From contig NZ_CP149926.1 in NCBI RefSeq assembly GCF_037949285.1, positions 1,219,501 to 1,283,500 on the forward strand: a stretch of 64,000 nt of DNA, read 5' to 3'. The notes beneath the pieces were generated by a model, which was not told the DNA's origin, made no database searches, and was given only the letters and a program-made list of their open reading frames with translations. Origin of the DNA: Thioclava sp. GXIMD4216. GTDB lineage: Bacteria > Pseudomonadota > Alphaproteobacteria > Rhodobacterales > Rhodobacteraceae. Made by a program: the position numbers and the translations under genes. Shown here in pieces: positions 32,525-40,821 of this stretch; positions within the stretch are counted from its first letter, which is position 1; each line of letters begins with the position of its first letter.

Positions 32525-33454
32525 TCACTTCATTGCCGCCTGAAAGGCCGCATATGCGTTCTGGCCGTCGCGGGTGGTTACCCCTTCGAGCCAAGGAGAG
32601 ACGGCCGCAATATGCGCCTTCAGCCAAGCTTGGGCAGCCTTGTCGGGGTCTTGACCATCATCCAGGATCGCCCCCATCAATTCGTTTTCAGCCTCAAGCG
32701 AGAATTCGAGATTTTCCAGCAGCTTGCCAACATTTGGGCAGGCATCGACATAGCCTGCGGTCGTGTTGGTGCGCACTTCGGCCCCGCCAAAATCCGGACC
32801 GAACCAGTCATCCCCTCCGGAGAGGTAGGTCAGGTCGTAATTGGTGTTCATCGGATGTGGTGCCCAGCCCAGAAAGACAATCGGTTTCTCGCGGTCGACC
32901 GCACGGCCAACCTGTGCAAGCATCCCTTGTTCCGAGCTTTCGACTACGTCAAAATCGGCAAGATTGAACGCGTTTGCGTCAATCATGTCTTCAATAAGCC
33001 TGTTTCCGTCATTGCCCGGCTCGATACCATAGATCTGGTGGCGCAGCTCTTTGGCATGTTTGGCGATGTCCGCGAAATCCTTGATTCCGAGGGCGGCTCC
33101 GGCGGCGTTGGTGGCCAGGGTATATTTGGCACCGGTCAGATTCGTGCGGACCGTGTCCACAGTGCCAGCCTTGATATAGGGGGCGATATCGGCCTGCATC
33201 GTGGGCATCCAGTTGCCCAAGAAAACATCAACATCGCCACTTGCAAGGGCAGAATAGGTGACGGGCACGGATAGAACACGCTTTTCGGTCTTGTAGCCCA
33301 GTATTTCGAGAAGTTTCGTCGTTACAGCGGTTGTCGCGGTGATGTCGGTCCAGCCAACATCGGAAAATACCACGTCGTTGCATCCTTTCGCCTGTGCCGA
33401 AACCGCAAGGGTCATCGAGGCAGCAGCCGCGAGAAGAAAGGAACGATAGGTCAT
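32525..33454 (-). CDS. choX: Choline ABC transporter substrate-binding protein
   Basis: The 309-residue periplasmic protein has a signal peptide ending SAQA at about residue 22 and the OpuAC-type fold, with VGWTDITATTAVTTKLLEILGY, FLGNWMPTMQ and FLGWAPHPMN, whose Trp and Tyr residues form the aromatic box for the trimethylammonium group. First gene of choXWV, divergent from betI across a BetI box. Confidence 0.93.
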   Translation of the reverse strand: MTYRSFLLAAAASMTLAVSAQAKGCNDVVFSDVGWTDITATTAVTTKLLEILGYKTEKRVLSVPVTYSALASGDVDVFLGNWMPTMQADIAPYIKAGTVDTVRTNLTGAKYTLATNAAGAALGIKDFADIAKHAKELRHQIYGIEPGNDGNRLIEDMIDANAFNLADFDVVESSEQGMLAQVGRAVDREKPIVFLGWAPHPMNTNYDLTYLSGGDDWFGPDFGGAEVRTNTTAGYVDACPNVGKLLENLEFSLEAENELMGAILDDGQDPDKAAQAWLKAHIAAVSPWLEGVTTRDGQNAYAAFQAAMK

Positions 33455-33485
33455 ACAGTACTCCAGAATTTTGCCATGTTTTTTC

Positions 33486-33505
33486 TTGATTGACGAGTCA
33501 ATAAA
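33486..33505. promoter_or_regulatory. BetI operator between choX and betI
   Basis: TTGATTGAC-GA-GTCAATAAA is a near-perfect inverted repeat (8 of 9 positions) and agrees with the known BetI box built around TTGATTG and CAATAAA. Its centre lies 41 bases before choX and 61 before betI, so one site can serve both transcripts. Confidence 0.82.
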
Positions 33506-33556
33506 CTATCTTGTAGCCAAGGAATGCAAGTCATTTCTGAGTCAGGAATAAAGCAA

Positions 33557-34138
33557 ATGCCCAGAGTTGGCGCCGAACCGATTAGAAAAGCAGCGTTAAT
33601 CGACGCGACCATCGCCTGTGTCGGCGAGGCCCGTTCGCTTGAGGTGACGGTAGCGCAGATTGCCAAACGCGCGGGCATGTCCTCGGCTTTGGCGCATCAC
33701 TACTTCGGGTCAAAAGACCAGATCTTTCTGGCGGCGATGCAGCATATTCTGGCGACCTACGGGCAGGAGGTGCGCGGGGCGCTGCGCGGCAAGACCGATC
33801 CCGAAGAGCGACTGCGCGCCATCGTGCGCGGGAACTTCGCCGAGGCCAGTTTCCAGCAGGCGACGATCTCGGCATGGCTGAATTTCTACGTTCTGGCTCA
33901 GAAAAACGCGAATGCGCGGCGGCTGTTGTCGATTTACCAGCGGCGGCTGCGGTCGAATCTTCTTTTTGCGCTCCGTCCCTTGGTGGGGGCGCATGCGCTG
34001 GCTGTGGCCGAGGGGCTGGGGGCGCTGATCGATGGCGTCTATATCCGCGCCGCTCTGGTTGATGGCCCTGCCGACCCCAAGCGGGCGGTCGGCATCATCA
34101 TGGAATATCTGGATAGAGAGTTGGAGGGCCACCGGTGA
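33557..34138 (+). CDS. betI: TetR-type transcriptional repressor BetI
   Basis: Choline-responsive repressor of the bet genes. The 193-residue protein begins [19 protein letters not shown], the BetI start, and has the helix-turn-helix [20 protein letters not shown] at about residues 35-54. ATG at 33557 was chosen over 33524 on homology and because AGGA lies about ten bases upstream. Its stop overlaps the betB start codon. Confidence 0.94.
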   Translation: MPRVGAEPIRKAALIDATIACVGEARSLEVTVAQIAKRAGMSSALAHHYFGSKDQIFLAAMQHILATYGQEVRGALRGKTDPEERLRAIVRGNFAEASFQQATISAWLNFYVLAQKNANARRLLSIYQRRLRSNLLFALRPLVGAHALAVAEGLGALIDGVYIRAALVDGPADPKRAVGIIMEYLDRELEGHR

Positions 34139-35580
34139 AGGCACAACCCAAAGCAAGCCATTTTGTTGATGGCGACTATATCGAGGATACCGCAGGCGAG
34201 GTGATCGAGGTCACCTATGCCTATACCGGCGAGACCATCGCGAAACTGCATGCGGCCACGCCTGCGGTGATGGAAAAGGCGATTTCCTCGGCGGTGCGGG
34301 CACAGAAGGAATGGGCGGCACTGGCACCTGCCGAGCGTGGGCGCATTCTTAATCGTGCCGTGGCGATCATCCGCGAACGCAATGACGAGCTGGCAGCCCT
34401 TGAGACGCTGGATACCGGCAAGCCCTTGCAGGAAACTCTGGTGGCGGATTGGCCGTCGGGGGCGGATTCGCTGGAGTATTTCGCAGGTCTGGCGGCGACG
34501 CTGACCGGCGAGACAATGCCTTTGGGCGGGGATTTCGCCTATACGCTGCGCGAGCCTCTGGGCGTTTGCGGTGGCATTGGCGCATGGAACTACCCCAGCC
34601 AGATCGCTTGCTGGAAGGCCGCGCCCGCGCTGTCGACCGGCAATGCGATGGTGTTCAAACCCTCCGAGGTGACGCCGCTTGGTGCGCTCAAGCTGGCCGA
34701 GATCTTCATCGAGGCCGGTGTGCCTGCGGGCGTCTATAACGTCGTGCAGGGCTATGGCGCCGTGGGCGCGCAGCTTGCGACCGATCCGCGGATTGCCAAA
34801 GTGTCGCTGACGGGGTCGGTGCCGACGGGGGCCAAGGTCTATGAGGCGGCTGCTCCGCATATGAAGCATGTGACGATGGAGCTTGGCGGGAAATCGCCGC
34901 TGATCGTCTTCGAGGATGCCTCGATCAAGGATGCCGTTGGGGCGGCGATGCTGGGGAATTTCTATTCCTCGGGGCAGATCTGTTCGAACGGGACCCGCGT
35001 CTTTGTCCATAAGGACATCAAAGACGCGTTTCTGGCAGAGCTGGCCGAGCGTACGGCCAAGATCCGTATGGGCGACCCGATGGATATGGCAACCGATTTC
35101 GGGCCGCTGATCACCAAGCGTCAATATGATCAGGTGGCGGGCTATCTGGAGAAAGCCAAGGCCGAAGGTGCGCGTCTGGTTTGTGGTGGGAAGGCTCTGG
35201 ACGGGCAATTCGTCGAGCCGACCGTCTTTGCCGATGTGAAGGACGATATGACCATCGCCCGCGAGGAGATTTTTGGCCCCGTGATGTCGGTGCTGGAGTT
35301 CGAGACCGAGGACGAGGTTTTGGCGCGCGCCAATGACACGCAGTTCGGTCTGGCGGCGGGTGTGTTTACCCGCGATCTGGCGCGGGCCCATCGGGTTGTG
35401 GCGGGTCTTGAGGCGGGCACCACCTGGATCAACGCCTATAACCTGACGCCGGTGGAGATGCCCTTCGGTCCGGTGAAGGCTTCGGGCTTCGGGCGCGAGA
35501 ATTCGCGTCACGCGATCGAGGCCTATACGCAGGTCAAAGGTGTCTATGTCGGGTTGAACCCTGTCGACAGCCCTTGGTGA
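34135..35580 (+). CDS. betB: Betaine aldehyde dehydrogenase
   Basis: Oxidises betaine aldehyde to glycine betaine with NAD(P). The 481-residue product has [13 protein letters not shown], the general base in MELGGKSP and the catalytic Cys in [11 protein letters not shown]. It starts with GTG inside the betI stop (GTGA), so the two are translationally coupled. An extragenic repeat separates it from betA. Confidence 0.95.
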   Translation: MKAQPKASHFVDGDYIEDTAGEVIEVTYAYTGETIAKLHAATPAVMEKAISSAVRAQKEWAALAPAERGRILNRAVAIIRERNDELAALETLDTGKPLQETLVADWPSGADSLEYFAGLAATLTGETMPLGGDFAYTLREPLGVCGGIGAWNYPSQIACWKAAPALSTGNAMVFKPSEVTPLGALKLAEIFIEAGVPAGVYNVVQGYGAVGAQLATDPRIAKVSLTGSVPTGAKVYEAAAPHMKHVTMELGGKSPLIVFEDASIKDAVGAAMLGNFYSSGQICSNGTRVFVHKDIKDAFLAELAERTAKIRMGDPMDMATDFGPLITKRQYDQVAGYLEKAKAEGARLVCGGKALDGQFVEPTVFADVKDDMTIAREEIFGPVMSVLEFETEDEVLARANDTQFGLAAGVFTRDLARAHRVVAGLEAGTTWINAYNLTPVEMPFGPVKASGFGRENSRHAIEAYTQVKGVYVGLNPVDSPW

Positions 35581-35585
35581 CACAC

Positions 35586-35655
35586 GGGCAAGGGGGGCTG
35601 TCTGCCCCCCTCAGGCGCCAGGGCGCCTTCACCCCCCGAGGATATTTGGAGCAAA
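35586..35655 (+). repeat. Rhodobacteraceae-type extragenic repeat, copy 1
   Basis: Two hairpins, GGGGGGC-TGTCT-GCCCCCC (35592-35610) and AGGCGCC-AG-GGCGCCT (35613-35628), are followed by the core CCCCCGAGGATATTT (35633-35647). A second copy in the opposite orientation lies at 57199-57270. Here it fills the betB-betA gap and its right edge supplies the GGAG ahead of the betA start. Confidence 0.8.
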
Positions 35656-35661
35656 TGGAAA

Positions 35662-37329
35662 ATGGGCGTGGAAGCTGATTATGTTGTGATTGGCGCCGGA
35701 TCGGGTGGTACGGCGCTGGCCTACCGTCTGGCCGAGGCCGGTAAGCGCGTGGTGATTATCGAGCATGGGGGGTCGGATGCCGGTCCCTTCATCCAGATGC
35801 CCGGGGCGCTGTCCTATCCGATGAATATGGGGATTTACGACTGGGGTTTCCAATCGGAGCCCGAGCCGGGTCTGGGCGGGCGTGTTTTGGCGACGCCGCG
35901 GGGCAAGGTGATCGGGGGGTCGTCTTCGATCAACGGGATGGTCTATGTGCGCGGGCATGCGGGCGATTATGAGCATTGGGCCGAGCAGGGCGCGGAAGGC
36001 TGGAACTATGCCGATGTGCTGCCCTATTTCAAACGGCAGGAGACATGGCACGGGGCGCAGGATGGTGCGGATGCCGATTGGCGCGGCCAGTCGGGGCCTT
36101 TGCATGTCAGCCGTGGCCCGCGCAAGAACCCGCTGTTTGACGCTTTTGTGCAGGCTGGCCAAGAGGCGGGTTATGGCTATACCGCCGATTACAATGGCGA
36201 GCGTCAGGAGGGCTTTGGCCCGATGGAGGCCACCATTTACAAGGGCCGTCGCTGGTCTGTGGCCAATGCCTATCTGCGCCCCGGTCAGAAGGCCTTCGGG
36301 GACCGTCTGGCCGTGGTGAAGGCTTTGGCCTTGCGGGTTGTCTTTGAGGGCAAGCGTGCGATTGGCGTCGAGGTCGAGAAGGCGGGGCAGAAGCAGGTGA
36401 TTGCGGCGCGGGCCGAGGTGATCGTTGCGGCGAGTTCGATCAATACGCCGAAGATCCTGATGTTGTCGGGCGTAGGGCCTGCCGATCATCTGCGTGCGCA
36501 TGGGATCGAGGTTCTGGCGGATCGGCCCGGAGTGGGTGGCAACCTGCAAGACCACCTTGAGGTCTATTTCCAATATGCCGCGAAAGAGCCGATCACGCTT
36601 TATAAATACTGGAACCTTTGGGGGAAGGCTTGGGTGGGGGCGCAGTGGCTGTTCACCAAGACCGGTCTGGGCGCGTCGAACCAGTTCGAGGCCTGCGGCT
36701 TTATCCGTTCGGATAAGGGGGTGCGTTACCCCGATATCCAGTACCATTTCCTGCCGCTGGCCGTGCGCTATGATGGCAAGGCCTCGGCCGAGGGGCATGG
36801 GTTCCAGGTTCATGTGGGTCCGATGCGGGCAGCCTCGCGCGGGCGGGTATCGCTGCGCTCGGGCGATGCCAAGGACAAGCCGAAGATCCTGTTCAACTAT
36901 ATGACCGAGGATCAGGACTGGGTGGATTGGCGCAAGACCCTGCGTCTGACGCGCGAGATCTTCGAGCAGCCCTCGATGGCGCGTCATGTGGCGCGCGAGA
37001 TCCAGCCCGGTTCGGATGTGACTTCGGATGCGGCGCTGGATGATTTCGTGCGCGAACATGCGGAAAGCGCCTATCATCCCTGTGGCACCGCGCGGATGGG
37101 GCGTGCCGATGACATCCATGCGGTGGTTGACCCCGATGGCCGCGTGATCGGGGTCGAGGGGCTGCGCGTGGCCGATAGCTCGATCTTCCCGCGGGTGACC
37201 AATGGGAACCTCAACGGGCCCTCGATCATGGTGGGGGAGAAGATTGCCGATCATATCCTTGGCCGCCGTCTGCCTGCCGAGAACGTCGCGCCGTGGTTCC
37301 ACCCTGACTGGGAAACGTCTCAGCGTTAA
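35662..37329 (+). CDS. betA: Choline dehydrogenase
   Basis: FAD-dependent GMC oxidoreductase that oxidises choline to betaine aldehyde at the membrane. The 555-residue product has the FAD motif [15 protein letters not shown] at residues 8-22, the GMC signature [20 protein letters not shown] and the active-site His in [10 protein letters not shown]. The GGAG of the preceding repeat lies ten bases before the ATG. Last gene of betI-betB-betA. Confidence 0.95.
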   Translation: MGVEADYVVIGAGSGGTALAYRLAEAGKRVVIIEHGGSDAGPFIQMPGALSYPMNMGIYDWGFQSEPEPGLGGRVLATPRGKVIGGSSSINGMVYVRGHAGDYEHWAEQGAEGWNYADVLPYFKRQETWHGAQDGADADWRGQSGPLHVSRGPRKNPLFDAFVQAGQEAGYGYTADYNGERQEGFGPMEATIYKGRRWSVANAYLRPGQKAFGDRLAVVKALALRVVFEGKRAIGVEVEKAGQKQVIAARAEVIVAASSINTPKILMLSGVGPADHLRAHGIEVLADRPGVGGNLQDHLEVYFQYAAKEPITLYKYWNLWGKAWVGAQWLFTKTGLGASNQFEACGFIRSDKGVRYPDIQYHFLPLAVRYDGKASAEGHGFQVHVGPMRAASRGRVSLRSGDAKDKPKILFNYMTEDQDWVDWRKTLRLTREIFEQPSMARHVAREIQPGSDVTSDAALDDFVREHAESAYHPCGTARMGRADDIHAVVDPDGRVIGVEGLRVADSSIFPRVTNGNLNGPSIMVGEKIADHILGRRLPAENVAPWFHPDWETSQR

Positions 37330-37400
37330 TTCGCCGGTAATGAGCGGCGGTAATCACCATATCTCTGGACAAATCAGCCATGCCCCGCGATATGTGGGGC

Positions 37401-38048
37401 ATGTTTCGTTTATGGTCTGTTCTGATTTTTGCGTGTCTTGTGCTGGGGGTGACTGCGCCCGCGCATGCCGAGACCCTGTATGGCAAGGCACGGGTGGTCG
37501 ATGGCGACACGCTGGACGTCGCAGGCCGCAAGATCCGGATTTATGGAATCGACGCGCCTGAAAGCAAGCAGACCTGTCTGCGTGACAACGGCCAAAGCTG
37601 GCCGTGTGGGCAGGACGCGACGGCCCAGATGCGCAAACTGGCCACAGGGCGGGTGGCCTGCACCGGAACGCAGGCCGACCGCTATGGCCGTCTGATTGCC
37701 CGATGCGAGGCACATGGTGTGGATCTGGGGGCGCAGATGGTGGCGCAGGGCTATGCGCTTGCCTATCGGCAATATTCCACGGCCTATGTCAGTCAGGAAA
37801 AATCCGCGATGATTGCCAAGCGCGGGATCTGGGTGGGGCAGGTGGAAACACCCGCGCATTACCGCGCCCATGTGAACGACCCGCAAGGCCGTTGTAAGAT
37901 CAAGGGAAATATTTCGAAAAACGGCCATTTGTACCATGTGCCGGGCATGGCGTCCTATGCCGCGACCAAGATCGATACTGCAAAGGGGGAGCGCTGGTTC
38001 TGCACGGAGGCAGAGGCGCGTTCCGCCGGATGGGTGCGTGCGAAATAG
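37401..38048 (+). CDS. Exported thermonuclease-family (SNase) protein
   Basis: The 215-residue protein has a signal peptide ending TAPAHA and an SNase domain (about 25-135) with VVDGDTLDVAGRKIRIYGID, then APE, and DRYGRLIARC. These give the Asp, Arg and Glu residues needed for calcium-dependent nucleic acid cleavage. The C-terminal 70 residues, with paired cysteines, are common in alphaproteobacterial members. The start codon lies at the edge of a TGCCCC/TGGGGCA inverted repeat (37381-37402) that could occlude the ribosome site. Confidence 0.9.
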   Translation: MFRLWSVLIFACLVLGVTAPAHAETLYGKARVVDGDTLDVAGRKIRIYGIDAPESKQTCLRDNGQSWPCGQDATAQMRKLATGRVACTGTQADRYGRLIARCEAHGVDLGAQMVAQGYALAYRQYSTAYVSQEKSAMIAKRGIWVGQVETPAHYRAHVNDPQGRCKIKGNISKNGHLYHVPGMASYAATKIDTAKGERWFCTEAEARSAGWVRAK

Positions 38049-38050
38049 GT

Positions 38051-38074
38051 CCGCTTTGATCCTTATCAAAGCGG
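38051..38074 (+). promoter_or_regulatory. Perfect FNR/FnrL box upstream of the YdcH gene
   Basis: TTGAT-CCTT-ATCAA (38056-38069) matches the FNR consensus TTGAT-N4-ATCAA at every position and sits in a longer 10-base-pair inverted repeat. Its centre is about 67 bases before the ydcH-like start, fitting activation by oxygen-sensing FnrL or a related CRP-family regulator. Confidence 0.75.
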
Positions 38075-38129
38075 TGCATGTTCGGGGCTGTTAGTATCGG
38101 GGCAGATACCAACAGAACGGAGGTCGCAC

Positions 38130-38381
38130 ATGTCTGAACATCTTCATACCCTGAGTGTCGAGTTTCCTGCCTATCGGGTGCAGCTGCGGGAGCTGAAGGC
38201 AAGCGACCCCCATGCCGCGCGTCTCATGGAAGATTATGAAGAGGTCAACGAGCAGGTTCTGCGCGCGATGGAAGGGTTGCAGCCGATGGAGGCTCTGGCC
38301 GAGGTGGATCTGCGTAAGAAACGGGCCCAGTTGAAAGACCAGATCGCGCGGGCGCTGGCCGAAGAGGTCAATGCCGCCTGA
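38130..38381 (+). CDS. YdcH family (DUF465) small helical protein
   Basis: The 83-residue acidic protein is predicted to be a helical hairpin: SVEFPAYRVQLRELKASDPHAA, then RKKRAQLKDQIARAL, the DUF465 pattern. Function is unknown. GGAGG precedes the ATG. The FNR box upstream links it to low oxygen. Confidence 0.88.
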   Translation: MSEHLHTLSVEFPAYRVQLRELKASDPHAARLMEDYEEVNEQVLRAMEGLQPMEALAEVDLRKKRAQLKDQIARALAEEVNAA

Positions 38382-38471
38382 GGTTTCTTGGACCGTATCA
38401 GGGGTTCGGTTTTTAGTCAGTGCGAGGTTTGTTGGCCTCCGGCGTCCTGCCGGAGGCTTTCGCATGGCCGG

Positions 38472-39866
38472 TCAGGCGATGTCATAGGGCAGCAGGCCGC
38501 GACGGTCGAGGTCGACGGTCAGTTTGCGCTCCAGCGGCGGCACCGATCTCTGATGGCAGTTACGGCGCTCGCAGATGCGGCAGGAGATGCCGATGGGCTC
38601 GTAGGCGCGGGGGTTGCCCAGCTCCATATCATCGGCATAGACGAGATCCTTGGCATGGCTGACCTCGCAGCCCAGACAGAGCGCATAACGGCGCACCGGC
38701 GCATGGAAGCTGCCCCCCTGTTTCGAAACATCCTTGGCCACGCAAAGATAGCGCGCCCCGTCTGGGGTCTCGGCCAGCTGGCGCAGGAAGCGGGTGGGGG
38801 TTTCAAAGGCCTGATGCGCGATCCATAGCGGGCAGGAGCCGCCGAAACGGGCGAATTGCAGCCGCGTGGCCGAGTGGCGTTTGGTGATGGTGCCCGCCTG
38901 ATCGATCCGCATGAAGAAGAAAGGCAGACCCTTGGCGCCGGGGCGTTGCAGCGTTGATAGCCGGTGGGCGACCTGCTCGATCGAGGCGCCGAACAGCTCT
39001 GCCAGTATCTCCAGATCATGGCGGTTGTCCTGTGCCGCATCCAGAAACTGCTTGTAGGGCATCACGGCGGCCCCCGCGAAATAGTTGGCCAGACCGATCT
39101 TGGCGATGGCGCGGGCGGTGCTGGACTGGAAGCGGGCCAGATCCAGCGTTGCCTCGAGCAGTTCGTTCTGGGTAATCAGCGCGACCTGATGCATCAGCTG
39201 GAAAGCCTGCGTGGATTTCTTCGCATGGGTGGCGATGGTGATCACCCGCCCGTCTTTCTCGCGCACGCTGGTGATATCGGCAAATTGCACGGTGATCCCG
39301 CGTGCCTCCAGCGCCGAAATCGCCCGTGGAATGGCATCGACGCGCGGTCCATCGGGGCAGGCGAAATGTTCGGCTGCGCGGTCTACCGCATCAATGTAAT
39401 TGTCACAGTAATGGAAGAAATCGCGCACCTCTTCCCAAGGGCTCTGCACGGTGGTGTTGGCATCATGACCAAGCGCGGCATTCAGCGAGGCCAGCCGTTC
39501 ATGGGTCCGGCGATAGGCGCTGTGCAGTTCGAGGAAAGAGCGCGCAAGGGCAGGGGCATTGGAGGCTGCCAGCCGGATATCGGCCAGCGGCGTGGCGGCA
39601 TCGGAGAAGATCGGATCGGCCAGCGCCTCGCGCATGTCCGAGACCAGCCGTTCGGCATCGCCTGCCGAAAGCTCGGTCACATCCAGTCCGAATTCCGTGG
39701 CCAGTGCCAGCACCACCTGCGCCGACACGGGGCGATGGTTGTTTTCCATCTGGTTGAGATAGGGCAGCGACACGCCAAGCCGGTCGGCAAAGAGCTTTTG
39801 CGTCAGGCCGAGCCTTGTGCGCGTCTCCCGCAGCTTGATACCCGCATAGAGTTTTGGAGTCGCCAT
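38472..39866 (-). CDS. pccR: Short-chain fatty acyl-CoA regulator PccR (ScfR family)
   Basis: Controls propionyl-CoA assimilation. The 464-residue protein has an N-terminal XRE helix-turn-helix (residues 8-62, LRETRTRLGLTQKLFADRLG), an ImmA/IrrE-like middle region and the C-terminal domain of short-chain acyl-CoA regulators with cysteine pairs (CLGCEVSHA and CRICERRNC), which may bind metal. The ribosome site AAAGGAG is fused to a TTTGCAAA operator half-site, pointing to autoregulation. pccB lies 950 bases away on the other strand, beyond a lipoprotein gene. Confidence 0.9.
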   Translation of the reverse strand: MATPKLYAGIKLRETRTRLGLTQKLFADRLGVSLPYLNQMENNHRPVSAQVVLALATEFGLDVTELSAGDAERLVSDMREALADPIFSDAATPLADIRLAASNAPALARSFLELHSAYRRTHERLASLNAALGHDANTTVQSPWEEVRDFFHYCDNYIDAVDRAAEHFACPDGPRVDAIPRAISALEARGITVQFADITSVREKDGRVITIATHAKKSTQAFQLMHQVALITQNELLEATLDLARFQSSTARAIAKIGLANYFAGAAVMPYKQFLDAAQDNRHDLEILAELFGASIEQVAHRLSTLQRPGAKGLPFFFMRIDQAGTITKRHSATRLQFARFGGSCPLWIAHQAFETPTRFLRQLAETPDGARYLCVAKDVSKQGGSFHAPVRRYALCLGCEVSHAKDLVYADDMELGNPRAYEPIGISCRICERRNCHQRSVPPLERKLTVDLDRRGLLPYDIA

Positions 39867-39878
39867 GATCTACTCTCC

Positions 39879-39907
39879 TTTGCAAACCCCGCTGATACAT
39901 ATGCAAA
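39879..39907 (-). promoter_or_regulatory. Candidate PccR sites in the pccR promoter
   Basis: TTTGCAAA (39879-39886) and TATGCAAA (39900-39907) are 21 bases apart start to start. The first overlaps the pccR ribosome binding site. The motif fits what is known of PccR targets in Rhodobacter. Confidence 0.7.
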
Positions 39908-39974
39908 CTGTATTTGGTCAATTGCCTTTGCGGCATTTTTGACCTTATTTGAGAGAAGCTTTGTCGGAGGCCTT

Positions 39975-40571
39975 ATGCGTATTGTGGTTTTGTTGCAGAC
40001 ACTTGGTTTTGCTGCGCTGTTCGGGCTTGCAGGATGTGCACCGGCTGCGCTGACCGAAGGGGATCTGGCCGCAGTGGCGCACCCTCCGGCGCAGGTGCAG
40101 GCCGAGGTGGCGCAGTTGTTGCCGGTGGCGATGCGTGAACTGGACCCGATCGAGGCGCATATTCTGGCTGCGGGGCGGCCGCTGACCCCCGTTGAAATGG
40201 GCTTTGCCCGCCGTGCCGGTGTGGCGCATCCTGAAAAGGTGCGCGTTCTGGCATGGCCGCAGGCGTTCCGCCCGCCCGAGGATAAAGCCTTTGCCAAGGT
40301 CTATCATCCGCAGGGGGCCTTCGCGATTACCTTTGGCTACGGGATTGCCCTGCGCAAGGAAGCGCCTTGGGTTCTGGCCCATGAGCTGGTGCATGTGGGC
40401 CAATATGAACGTCTGGGCGGGCGGGAGGCGTTTACCCGCGCCTATCTGACCCAGACGCTGGTGCTGAAGACCTATGCGATCCCGCTTGAGCGCGAGGCCT
40501 TCAAGCGCGGCAACCAGATTTCGCCGGTGCCCCAAGGGGCGACTCGCCGCTGGATTGAAACTTTGCAGTAA
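39975..40571 (+). CDS. Lipoprotein with HExxH zinc-protease-like motif
   Basis: The 198-residue protein has a lipoprotein signal with lipobox LAGC at about residue 20. The only clear functional motif is WVLAHELVHVGQYERLGG, an HELVH zinc-ligand pair with following Gln, as in DUF4157-type proteins. A peptidase role is possible but no third ligand is identified. ATG at 39975 follows GGAGG at four bases; the frame is open far upstream without coding character. It lies between pccR and pccB. Confidence 0.72.
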   Translation: MRIVVLLQTLGFAALFGLAGCAPAALTEGDLAAVAHPPAQVQAEVAQLLPVAMRELDPIEAHILAAGRPLTPVEMGFARRAGVAHPEKVRVLAWPQAFRPPEDKAFAKVYHPQGAFAITFGYGIALRKEAPWVLAHELVHVGQYERLGGREAFTRAYLTQTLVLKTYAIPLEREAFKRGNQISPVPQGATRRWIETLQ

Positions 40572-40821
40572 GAGACGTGACGTCAGAGCTAAGCCTTTGG
40601 TCGTGGGCGGATTGTCTTGCCCGATCTGGCGACGGACCATCTGCGCATTTTCGCGGGCAAAGGGGCTGTGGTTTGCAAGGATTTTTGTTGTTTTAAAGTG
40701 TCAAATTGGATTATTTGCAATTCGCAACATGCCTTTTGCCAAGATTTTGCAAATTTTCTGATTTTTGCTTCCAACTCGTGATGGCCCTGCATAAGGTGAC
40801 CACGAGGATGAGGGGAGCCAC
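40572..40821 (+). promoter_or_regulatory. pccB promoter region with four phased TTTGCAA-type sites
   Basis: TTTGCAAG (40672), TTTGCAAT (40714), TTTGCCAA (40735) and TTTGCAAA (40746) all read on the plus strand. Start-to-start distances are 42, 21 and 11 bases, close to four, two and one helical turns. They are the likely PccR targets. The last is 69 bases before the pccB start. Confidence 0.72.

Noticed and set aside
38964-39974. Long upstream extension of the HELVH lipoprotein frame, opposite pccR
   Set aside because: Antisense to pccR and without family pattern; the lipoprotein signal begins at 39975 after GGAGG.
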